NCBI RefSeq assembly: GCF_900603025.1
Contig: NZ_LR026975.1
Location: 2,170,001-2,234,000 of the forward strand
Source of the DNA: Mycolicibacterium hassiacum DSM 44199
GTDB taxonomy: Bacteria > Actinomycetota > Actinomycetes > Mycobacteriales > Mycobacteriaceae
DNA length: 64,000 bases
Direction of reading: 5' to 3'
Within the stretch, counting starts at the first letter, position 1, and every line of letters starts with the position of its first letter. The position numbers were made by a program, and so were the translations under genes. Positions 57,058 through 64,000 of this stretch are shown here, piece after piece. Under the pieces are notes generated by a model. The model had not been told where the DNA came from and ran no database searches. It worked only from the letters and a program-made list of their open reading frames with translations.

Positions 57058-58002
57058 ATGGCCCGGCTGTCCGTGATCACCACCGGCGGCACCATCGCGA
57101 CCGTCACCGGCGCCGACGGCGTGAAGCGGCCGGCCCGCAACGGCGCCGAACTGCTGGCCGCGCTGGGCAAAGACATCGCCCGCGACTTCGACCTGGACGT
57201 CGTCGACGTGCTGGCGCTGGACAGTTCGTTGCTGACGCCGGCGGACTGGGACCGGATCGCCGCTGCGGTGGCGAGCAGTTCCGCCGCCGAGGGGGTGGAC
57301 GGCGTCGTGGTCACCCACGGCACCGACACCCTCGAGGAGACCGCGTTGTGGCTCGAACTCGGCTACACCGGCGCGGTTCCGGTGGTGCTGACCGGGGCGT
57401 TGCGCAGCGCCGACGACCCGGATGCCGACGGGCCGGCGAACCTGCGCGACGCGTTGACGGTGGCGGTCGGCGCCGCGGCCCGCGATCTCGGCGTGCTGGT
57501 CACACTGGGCGGAACGGTGTGGCAGCCGCTGGGGCTGTCCAAGATGGCGGCGGGTTTTGCCGGCACCGCGGCCGGGGTGCTCGCCGACGGCGGGTTCACG
57601 CCGCATTCGGCGAAGGTGCGTCCGCAGCTGGCGGCCGGCTCCGCGGCCGCCGCTCCCCGGGTGGACATCGTCGCGGTCTATCCGGGCGCGGATGCCACCG
57701 CGCTGGACGCGTACGTGGCGGCGGGGGCGCGTGGGCTGGTGCTGGAGGCGCTGGGCTCGGGCAATGCCGGGACGGCGGTGATCGAGGCGGTGCGCCGGCA
57801 CTGCCGCGACGGCGTGGTGGTGGCGGTGTCGACGCGGGTGCCGGGTGCCCGGGTGCACCCGGGTTACGGCCCCGGCGCCGAGCTCGCCGCGGCCGGGGCG
57901 GTGCCGGTGCCCCGGTTGCGGCCGCCGCAGGCCCGGGTGCTGCTGATGGCCGCGCTGGCGGCCGGGGTGCCGGTGGCCGAGGTGCTCGACCGCTGGGGGT
58001 GA
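57058..58002 (+). CDS. ansA: L-asparaginase
   Basis: Hydrolyses asparagine to aspartate and ammonia. 314 residues; the catalytic Thr12 (TTGGTIA), Thr89-Asp90 (HGTDT) and Lys162 all lie at the same positions as in the E. coli enzyme. No signal peptide, so cytosolic. In M. tuberculosis ansA is also beside lspA. A contribution of ammonia to nitrogen supply is expected from the family. Confidence 0.96.
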   Translation: MARLSVITTGGTIATVTGADGVKRPARNGAELLAALGKDIARDFDLDVVDVLALDSSLLTPADWDRIAAAVASSSAAEGVDGVVVTHGTDTLEETALWLELGYTGAVPVVLTGALRSADDPDADGPANLRDALTVAVGAAARDLGVLVTLGGTVWQPLGLSKMAAGFAGTAAGVLADGGFTPHSAKVRPQLAAGSAAAAPRVDIVAVYPGADATALDAYVAAGARGLVLEALGSGNAGTAVIEAVRRHCRDGVVVAVSTRVPGARVHPGYGPGAELAAAGAVPVPRLRPPQARVLLMAALAAGVPVAEVLDRWG

Positions 58003-58036
58003 GCCGCGTCCCCGCCGGCGGTGGTAGACAGGGGCG

Positions 58037-58513
58037 ATGAGGCACTCGACCCGCGTTCTGGCACTCACCCCGCTGGCGCCCCTGGTGGTGCCGGCTCCGC
58101 TGCTCGCATCGCCGGCGGCGCAGGCCCAGCCCGGCCCGGACGGCGACATCCGGGCCTACCCGGTCGCGGTCGGCGACTACCGCACCGCCGAGGACTTCGG
58201 CTTCGTGTTCTTCACCACGCCCGACGGCCGGTCGTGCGGAATCGGCCCGAACGGCGGCCCGGTCGGCTGCGACGCGGCGCCCGCCGACGCGCCCGCGGGC
58301 AGCAATCAGACCGTCGTGAACAGCTTCGCGCCCGCCGAGTACCGGCACGCCGACGACGCCCGGTTCACCCGCGACGTCGACGTCCTGCCGGTCGGGTACC
58401 GGCTGGAGAACTGGGGCGCGTCCTGTGCGGTCGTCGACGCGGTCACGGTGTGGTGCGAGACGTACAACCACCACGGCTTCACCCTCACGCCGTACCACGG
58501 CGAGCTCTGGTAA
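58037..58513 (+). CDS. Secreted protein of unknown function with paired cysteines
   Basis: 158 residues. A signal peptide (1-30) with hydrophobic core [17 protein letters not shown] ends at AAQA|Q. The mature ~128 residues carry four Cys ([24 protein letters not shown] and WCETYN), a spacing that suits two disulfides. Many mycobacterial secreted proteins of this size look similar, but I cannot name a family. Divergent spacing from ansA suggests it could be cotranscribed with it; the 3' end converges on dinB. Confidence 0.75.
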   Translation: MRHSTRVLALTPLAPLVVPAPLLASPAAQAQPGPDGDIRAYPVAVGDYRTAEDFGFVFFTTPDGRSCGIGPNGGPVGCDAAPADAPAGSNQTVVNSFAPAEYRHADDARFTRDVDVLPVGYRLENWGASCAVVDAVTVWCETYNHHGFTLTPYHGELW

Positions 58514-58514
58514 C

Positions 58515-58529
58515 GCCTGCGGATCAGGC
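58515..58529. terminator. Short hairpin between convergent genes
   Basis: GCCTG-CGGAT-CAGGC, a 5-bp stem that starts 1 bp after the secreted-protein stop and overlaps the dinB stop. Weak terminator candidate without a U-tract. Confidence 0.35.
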
Positions 58530-59879
58530 CAGGGCCTGCAGGCCCGCGACGTATTCCGGCCAGTCCAGGCTGTCGACGGGGTTGGCGCGGGTGATCCGCG
58601 GGTCGTCAGCAGGCAGCGTGCGCGCCGGTCCCGGACCGGTGCCGCGGGTCTCGAACCGCACCGTCATCACCCCGTGACCGGCGCCCTGCACCCAGCCGTG
58701 CCCGTACTCGGGGTGCGACACGTCGTCGCCGATCCGCCAGCTCGGCGCGGTCTCGGTCGGTTTGCCCACCGTCGGCGGCAGCCGCGTGCTCGACACCTCC
58801 TCGGCGAGCAGCTCCAGATCCGGGAACAGCGACTCCTGCTGCACCTCCGACAGCCCGGAAAAGCCCACGCCGACAAGGCGAATCGGCCCGACGTCGCGCG
58901 GGTCGAGCAGCAGCCGGCGGGCGGTGGCCAGCAGGGTGGCCGCGTCGGTGGTCGCCGACGGCAGCGTCGCCGAGCGGGTCAGCACGCTCATATCCGAGCG
59001 CCTGATCTTCACGGTGACGGTGCGGGCGCCGCGGCCGTCCTTGCGCAGCCGGGCGTGGGCGTGCTCGCCGATCCGGCCGACGGCGTCCCGCACCTGCTCG
59101 AGCGTGGTCAGATCCTCGGCGAACGTCGATTCGGCGCTGATCTGTTTGGCCGGCGAGTTCTCGGTGACCGGCCGCTCGTCGATGCCGCGGGCCAGCCGGT
59201 GCAGCGCGGGCCCGACGGTGCCGCCGAGGATGTCGGCGGCCTCCGCCTCGGTCAGCGCCGCGAACGCGCCGATGGTGTCGATGCCCAGCCGGTGCAGCTT
59301 CTCCTCGGCCACCGGCCCGATCCCCCACAGCCGGCGCACCGGCAGCCCGGCCAGCAGCGCCCGTTCCTCGTCACGGCGCACCACCCGGATTCCGTCGGGT
59401 TTGGCCAGATCCGAGGCGATCTTGGCGATCTGCTTACCGGAGCCCGCGCCCACCGACGCGGTCAGCCCGGTCTCCTCGCGGATCCGGGTCCGCAGCTGCG
59501 CACAGAACCGCTCGACCTGCTCGGCCGATGCCCCGGCCAACTCCGGCGGTTCGCCGAACGCCTCGTCGAACGACAGCTGTTCGAGCACCGGCACCATCGT
59601 GCGCACGGTGTCGAACACCCGGCGGCTGGCCACCCCGTAGACCACCCCGCGCGGCGGCAGCACCACCGCGGTCACGCCGACCAGCCGGCGCGCCTGCTGC
59701 ATGGGCATCGCCGAACGGGCGCCGAACACCCGCGCCTCGTAGCTGGCCCCGGCCACCACGCCGCGGCCGCCGAGTCCGCCGACCAGCACCGGCCGGCCGC
59801 GCAGCGTCGGGCGGGTGAGCTGCTCGACGGACGCGAAGAACGCGTCCATGTCGAAGTGCAGCACCCAGCGGCCGGTCAC
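58524..59879 (-). CDS. dinB: DNA polymerase IV (Y family)
   Basis: Translesion polymerase. 451 residues. Active-site acids: Asp10 ([14 protein letters not shown]) and Asp105-Glu106 ([10 protein letters not shown]), with helix-hairpin-helix and little finger following. A clamp-binding motif QESLF is at 348-352, and a ~100-residue C-terminal extension follows ([20 protein letters not shown]), which is longer than the E. coli protein. The mycobacterial counterpart lies next to ileS (DinX, Rv1537). GTG start at 59877-59879; 18 bp after ileS. Confidence 0.95.
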   Translation of the reverse strand: MTGRWVLHFDMDAFFASVEQLTRPTLRGRPVLVGGLGGRGVVAGASYEARVFGARSAMPMQQARRLVGVTAVVLPPRGVVYGVASRRVFDTVRTMVPVLEQLSFDEAFGEPPELAGASAEQVERFCAQLRTRIREETGLTASVGAGSGKQIAKIASDLAKPDGIRVVRRDEERALLAGLPVRRLWGIGPVAEEKLHRLGIDTIGAFAALTEAEAADILGGTVGPALHRLARGIDERPVTENSPAKQISAESTFAEDLTTLEQVRDAVGRIGEHAHARLRKDGRGARTVTVKIRRSDMSVLTRSATLPSATTDAATLLATARRLLLDPRDVGPIRLVGVGFSGLSEVQQESLFPDLELLAEEVSSTRLPPTVGKPTETAPSWRIGDDVSHPEYGHGWVQGAGHGVMTVRFETRGTGPGPARTLPADDPRITRANPVDSLDWPEYVAGLQALA

Positions 59880-59897
59880 GGCGTCGCGTTCACCCGG

Positions 59898-62800
59898 TCA
59901 GGTTCGGTTCGCGCGGGTGAGCGAGAACGGATAGCCGCGCCCGATCCGCCCGGTCAGCACGTCGCCCTGCCAGGCGACGGTGTCGTCCGGCCGCAGTTCG
60001 ACGGCCGGGTCGACGGTGAGGTCGAACCGCACCGCGAGCACCTCGCCGGCGATCAGGTCCTTGAGCCGCTCGCTCCAGCCGGCCGGCAGCTCGGGCACGG
60101 TCAGCGTCAGCGCGATCCGGTCGCTGATGTCGAGGTCGCCCCGGCGGCGGGCCTCCTGGATCTCGCGGATCAGGTCGCGGGCCCAGCCCTCGGCCTCCAG
60201 TTCGGGGGTCACCGTCGCGTCCAGCACCACCAGCCCGGCGCCGTCCGGCAGCGCGGCGGTGTTGGCGGGGTCGGCGGCCACCAGCCGCGAGGTGTACTCG
60301 TCGGGCTGCAGCACCGCCGGGCCGGCGGTCAGCGTGCCGTCCGGATTGACCACGGCCTCACCGGCTTTGACCGCCTTGATCGCGACCTGCACATCGCGGC
60401 CCAGCCGCGGCCCGGCCACCTTGGCGTTGACGGTGAGCTCGAACCGCCCGTGCGCGGCGATGTCGTCGGTGAGCTCGACGGTCTTGATGTTGAGCTCGTC
60501 GGCGATCAGCTCGCGGTACGGCTCCAGACGCTTCGGATCCTCCACCGCCACAGTCAGTTTCGGCAGCGGCAGGCGGACCCGCAGCTTCTTGGCCTTGCGC
60601 AGCGACGATCCCGCCGACGCGACGTCGCGCACCAGGTCCATGTCGGCAACCAGCTGCGGATCCTTGGGCAGCAGGTCCTCGGCCGGCCAGTCGGTCAGAT
60701 GCACCGACCGCTCCCCGGTCAGATCCCGCCAGATCTTCTCGGTGACCAGCGGCAGCAGCGGCGCGGCCAGCCGGCAGGTCACCTCCAGGACCGTGTGCAG
60801 CGTGTCGATGGCGTCGGCGTCTTCCTCCCAGAACCGCGAACGCGACCGCCGCACATACCAGTTGGTCAGCGCCTCGGCGAACCGGCGCAGCTGCTCGCAG
60901 GCGCCGGAGATGTCGCAGGTGTCCAGCGAGGCGGTCAGCTCGTCACGCAGCTCGGCGAGCTTGGCCAGGATGTAGCGGTCCAGCACGTGCGGCGAGTCGG
61001 TGCGCCAGGTCCCCTTCTTCGGCGCGTACAGCGCCAGGAAGGTGTAGCTGTTCCACAGCGGCAGCAGCACCTGGCGCACGCCGTCGCGGATGCCCTGCTC
61101 GGTGACGATCAGGTTGCCGCCGCGCAGGATCGGCGAGGCCATCAGGAACCAGCGCATCGCGTCGGAACCATCCCGTTCGAACACCTCGTTGACGTCGGGA
61201 TAGTTGCGCAGCGACTTGCTCATCTTCTGGCCGTCGTTGCCGAGCACGATGCCGTGCGCCACACAGGTCTTGAACGCCGGCTTGTCGAACAGCGCGGTGG
61301 CCAGGATGTGCAGGGTGTAGAACCAGCCGCGGGTCTGGCCGATGTACTCGACGATGAAATCGCCTGGGAAATGGGTTGGTTCGGTATCGGTGCCGTCGAA
61401 CCAGTCGCGGTTCTCGAACGGGTAGTGCACCTGCGCGAACGGCATCGACCCGGAGTCGAACCACACGTCGAGCACGTCGGGGATGCGCCGCATCATCGAC
61501 TTGCCGGTCGGGTCGTCGGGGTTGGGCCGCACCAGCTCGTCGATGTAGGGGCGGTGCAGGTTGTCCGGGCGCACCCCGAAGTCGCGTTCGAGCTCGTCGA
61601 GGCTGCCGTAGACGTCGATGCGCGGATACTCCGGGTTGTCGGACTTCCACACCGGAATCGGCGTGCCCCAGTAGCGGTTCCGCGAGATCGACCAGTCCCG
61701 GGCGTTGGCCAGCCACTTGCCGAACTGACCGTCCTTGACGTGTTCGGGGTACCAGGTGATCTGCTGGTTGAGCTCGAGCATCCGGTCGCGGAACGCGGTG
61801 ACCTTGATGAACCACGACGACACCGCGCGGTATATCAGCGGGTTGCGGCAGCGCCAGCAGTGCGGATAGGAGTGCTCGTAGGTGTCGTGGCGCAGCAGCA
61901 CCGCGCCGTTGGCGGCGGCCGGGCCGGTCTGGTTCTTCAGGTCGCGGATGATGTTCGGGTTGGCCTCGAACACGTGCTGGCCCGCGTAGTCGGGCACGGT
62001 CCGGTCGAACCGGCCCTTGGGGTCGACCGGGGTGACCGCCTCGATGCCGCCGGCCTGCGCGGTGAGCATGTCGTCCTCGCCGTAGGCCGGCGCCATGTGC
62101 ACGATGCCGGTGCCGTCCTCGGTGCTGACGAACTCCGCGGGCAGCGCCCGGAAAGCGTTGGCGGAGTCCATGAAATACGGAAACGGCGGCACATAGCGGG
62201 TGCCCACCAGATCGGCGCCCCGGTAGCGGGCGACGATCTCGGGCTGCTCGCCGAGCTCGCGGGCGTAGGCGCCCAGCCGCGCCTCGGCCAGCACGTAGCG
62301 GCGGCCGTCCGGCGCCTGCACCGCCACGTAGTCGACTTCGGGGTTGACCGCGACCGCCTGGTTGGACGGCAGCGTCCACGGGGTGGTGGTCCAGATCAGC
62401 AGATAGCTGTCGGCCAGCGGGCCCTCGGGCACCCGGAACCCGACGGTGATGGCCGGGTCCTGGCGGCTCTGGTAGACGTCGTCGTCCATGCGCAGCTCGT
62501 GGCTGGACAACGGGGTCTCGTCGTTCCAGCAGTACGGCAGGACCCGGATGCCCTCATAGGCCAGGCCCTTGTCCCACAGCTGTTTGAACGCCCAGATCAC
62601 CGATTCCATGAACTCGGGATCGAGCGTCTTGTAGTCGTTGTCGAAGTCCACCCAGCGGGCCTGACGCGTCACGTAGTCGCGCCACTCGCGGGTGTAGCGC
62701 AGCACCGAGGCACGGCAGGCATCGTTGAACTTCTCGATGCCCATCTCGTCGATCTGGGCCTTGTCGGTGATGCCGAGCTGGCGCTGCACCTCGAGTTCAG

Positions 62801-63083
62801 CGGGCAGGCCGTGGGTGTCCCAGCCGAATCGGCGCTCCACCTTGTAGCCGCGCATGGTGCGGTAGCGCGGCACGATGTCCTTGACGTAGCCGGTGAGCAG
62901 GTGCCCGTAGTGCGGCAGGCCGTTGGCGAAGGGCGGACCGTCGTAGAACACGTACTCGGGCGCGTCGGCGCGCCGTTCGATGCTGGCCCGGAAGGTGTCG
63001 TCGGTCTCCCAGTACTTGAGGATCTCGGCTTCCAACGCCGGGAAGTTCGGTGCCCCGGCAGCCGGCTTCGGATAGGCGGTCAC
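59898..63083 (-). CDS. ileS: Isoleucyl-tRNA synthetase (type 2, HYGH)
   Basis: Charges tRNA-Ile. 1061 residues of class Ia architecture: HYGH signature (58-61), CP1 editing domain with [19 protein letters not shown] in [16 protein letters not shown], and a C-terminal anticodon domain. Type-2 IleRS resembles the eukaryotic form and in other bacteria confers natural resistance to mupirocin. GTG start at 63081-63083 with AGGAGA 6 nt upstream, in a T-box leader. dinB follows by 18 bp. Confidence 0.97.
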   Translation of the reverse strand: MTAYPKPAAGAPNFPALEAEILKYWETDDTFRASIERRADAPEYVFYDGPPFANGLPHYGHLLTGYVKDIVPRYRTMRGYKVERRFGWDTHGLPAELEVQRQLGITDKAQIDEMGIEKFNDACRASVLRYTREWRDYVTRQARWVDFDNDYKTLDPEFMESVIWAFKQLWDKGLAYEGIRVLPYCWNDETPLSSHELRMDDDVYQSRQDPAITVGFRVPEGPLADSYLLIWTTTPWTLPSNQAVAVNPEVDYVAVQAPDGRRYVLAEARLGAYARELGEQPEIVARYRGADLVGTRYVPPFPYFMDSANAFRALPAEFVSTEDGTGIVHMAPAYGEDDMLTAQAGGIEAVTPVDPKGRFDRTVPDYAGQHVFEANPNIIRDLKNQTGPAAANGAVLLRHDTYEHSYPHCWRCRNPLIYRAVSSWFIKVTAFRDRMLELNQQITWYPEHVKDGQFGKWLANARDWSISRNRYWGTPIPVWKSDNPEYPRIDVYGSLDELERDFGVRPDNLHRPYIDELVRPNPDDPTGKSMMRRIPDVLDVWFDSGSMPFAQVHYPFENRDWFDGTDTEPTHFPGDFIVEYIGQTRGWFYTLHILATALFDKPAFKTCVAHGIVLGNDGQKMSKSLRNYPDVNEVFERDGSDAMRWFLMASPILRGGNLIVTEQGIRDGVRQVLLPLWNSYTFLALYAPKKGTWRTDSPHVLDRYILAKLAELRDELTASLDTCDISGACEQLRRFAEALTNWYVRRSRSRFWEEDADAIDTLHTVLEVTCRLAAPLLPLVTEKIWRDLTGERSVHLTDWPAEDLLPKDPQLVADMDLVRDVASAGSSLRKAKKLRVRLPLPKLTVAVEDPKRLEPYRELIADELNIKTVELTDDIAAHGRFELTVNAKVAGPRLGRDVQVAIKAVKAGEAVVNPDGTLTAGPAVLQPDEYTSRLVAADPANTAALPDGAGLVVLDATVTPELEAEGWARDLIREIQEARRRGDLDISDRIALTLTVPELPAGWSERLKDLIAGEVLAVRFDLTVDPAVELRPDDTVAWQGDVLTGRIGRGYPFSLTRANRT

Positions 63084-63311
63084 GTGTCTCCTGTGCCGTG
63101 TGGAGTTCAGGCACGGGGACGACGTCGCGCGGTGCGCGAGCGCCGCGGTACCACCCCGCTTGCGCACCCGCTCACCCTCGGGCGGGGTGCGCCGCTCACT
63201 TTCGGGCTGTGACGGGCCCACCCGTTCGGTTCTACTGAGCCGGCGTCCAGTGAGCTGGTGCCCAGCCGTTCTTCCGAAGGCTCCCCGGTGATAGCCGGAT
63301 CAGCGCCGTTG
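63084..63311 (-). promoter_or_regulatory. ileS T-box riboswitch (ultrashort stem I, translational)
   Basis: The leader reads tRNA-Ile charge and controls ribosome access. The T-box sequence GGGTGGTACCGCGG is at 63143-63156; the specifier hairpin contains the Ile codon AUC (63290-63292) within CCGGCUAUCACCGG, a short stem I typical of actinobacterial ileS. The anti-SD CUCC (63102-63105) can pair with the SD GGAG (63088-63091), and GUGCC/GGCAC (63093-63114) forms the nearby stem, so regulation is probably at translation. A -10 TAGAAT (63318-63323) is just upstream. Confidence 0.93.
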
Positions 63312-63344
63312 CCACCGATTCTAGTAACCGGCGCAAATCGGCCC

Positions 63345-63977
63345 TCAGCGCGGCGGCAGCGCGTCCGAGGTCACCTCGTAGAGGGCGAGCACGAACTGGT
63401 CGGCCAGCTCCTCGACCGTGTAGGGCTCGTACCGGTCGGCGTCGTACCACCAGTCCACGTGCACCCCGTCGGCGGTGCGGTACACCCGCAGCTCCAGCAC
63501 GTGCCCGAGCCCGGGCGGGCTGTCCTGCACCGGCACCGGCACCGCGGTCTCCGGCACCTCGCCGAGGTAGTTCAGATAGACCTGCACCACGCCGGTCGCC
63601 GGGGCGTGTGCCGCGGACGCCGGGTAGTCCGCCAGCGCCCGGTGGACCCGGTGCAGCAGTTCGGTGATGTCGGCCCGCTCGCTGGTGGCGCACACCAGCG
63701 GCACCCCGTCGAGCATGCTGCCGCGCTGGCTGGCCACGTCGACCCGCACCACGCCCTCGCCGAGGGTGCGCCCGATCGTGCGGCACAGCGCCGTCAGCAG
63801 CACCTCGTCGGGGGCGACCCCGAGCCAGCGGACGGCGCCGTCGAGTTCGGCGGTGAGGTCGTCCGAGCCGGAGCCGGACAGCCGGACCATCCGGCCCGTC
63901 GCATCCGGCGAGTCGTAATCGACGACGCGGACCGGGGTGGCCGCGAGTTCGCTGAGCGCCGTGCCGGCGTCGGTCAC
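63345..63977 (-). CDS. Freestanding condensation-fold (TIGR01720-like) protein
   Basis: 210 residues, too short for a complete NRPS condensation domain (~450). The central part (APDEVLLTALCRTIGRTLGEG, then VVRVDVASQRGS) and the end (VHVDWWYDADRYEPYTVEELADQFVLAL) resemble the C-terminal half of condensation/epimerisation-type domains. The HHxxxDG active site of the family is absent, so no peptide-bond activity is expected. GTG start at 63975-63977; the TGA at 63974-63976 could be the end of an upstream gene whose last codons would read LLPIPRPW, which runs off the window. Confidence 0.7.
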   Translation of the reverse strand: MTDAGTALSELAATPVRVVDYDSPDATGRMVRLSGSGSDDLTAELDGAVRWLGVAPDEVLLTALCRTIGRTLGEGVVRVDVASQRGSMLDGVPLVCATSERADITELLHRVHRALADYPASAAHAPATGVVQVYLNYLGEVPETAVPVPVQDSPPGLGHVLELRVYRTADGVHVDWWYDADRYEPYTVEELADQFVLALYEVTSDALPPR

Positions 63978-64000
63978 CAGGGGCGCGGGATGGGGAGCAA

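Noticed and set aside
58425..63212. A 1595-codon plus-strand open frame antisense to dinB and ileS
   Set aside because: Low-complexity antisense frame over two well-identified genes; no motif or start signal.
63978..64000. End of an upstream gene at the right edge
   Set aside because: Only eight codons (LLPIPRPW) would be visible before the window ends; too short to claim as a feature.

Overview
The window is chromosomal DNA of very high GC content whose gene order is that of a mycobacterium, most likely a fast-growing Mycolicibacterium. The reasons are the block hisDCBHA-impA-hisFI, the block trpE-membrane protein-trpC-trpB-trpA-lgt, nadABC facing an NrtR-type regulator, the BioQ/BsaP biotin genes, treXYZ, an F420-type enzyme, DnaE1, a type-2 IleRS behind a T-box, and many GTG starts and leaderless promoters. 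The species cannot be fixed from this sequence. I see no tRNA, rRNA, insertion sequence, prophage or CRISPR array; almost everything is core metabolism in tightly overlapping operons.

1-16,000 (mostly minus strand): the end of a DUF222/13E12 gene, then the trp operon running leftwards into lgt. The lgt acidic repeat tail seems to be broken by one base. The trp operon is preceded at 3 bp by a phytanoyl-CoA dioxygenase-like gene. A PrxQ-type peroxiredoxin with a duplicated leaderless start faces the his operon, and their stop codons lie in one hairpin. 15,300-25,100: a deazaflavin (F420)-type nitroreductase, a membrane-anchored protein, a LysE exporter, nadABC with an NrtR box shared with nrtR, a lipase, DUF2567, bsaP and bioB, and the divergent regulator bioQ.

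25,100-38,500: a 2'-5' RNA ligase-like gene, bioD, bioF and bioA with a second BioQ-type operator, then an OatA-like acyltransferase overlapping treX-treY-treZ, which convert glycogen to trehalose. treZ and ilvA converge and share a CTAG as both stop codons. 38,500-48,800: a nitrate assimilation block on one strand: a nitrate reductase fused to a CysJ-like flavoprotein, a NarK transporter, NirB, NirD, a HemD/response-regulator fusion and a CbiX-type chelatase for siroheme. ilvA follows only 18 bp downstream.

48,800-64,000: a small membrane protein, a MerR regulator with a Cys cluster that shares a perfect 20-bp operator region with an F420-type oxidoreductase, dnaE1, a 42-residue putative membrane peptide, a TetR regulator, rarD-rluD-lspA, ansA, a secreted protein, dinB, ileS with a T-box leader, and a freestanding fragment of an NRPS condensation fold at the right edge.

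The observations most worth following are the lgt tail frameshift, the duplicated leaderless promoter with a nine-codon upstream ORF, the PhyH gene coupled to trp, the nitrate reductase-flavoprotein fusion with paired palindromes upstream, and the MerR/F420 pair. I found no clearly novel multi-gene system; the well-defined regulatory sites are the richest content.
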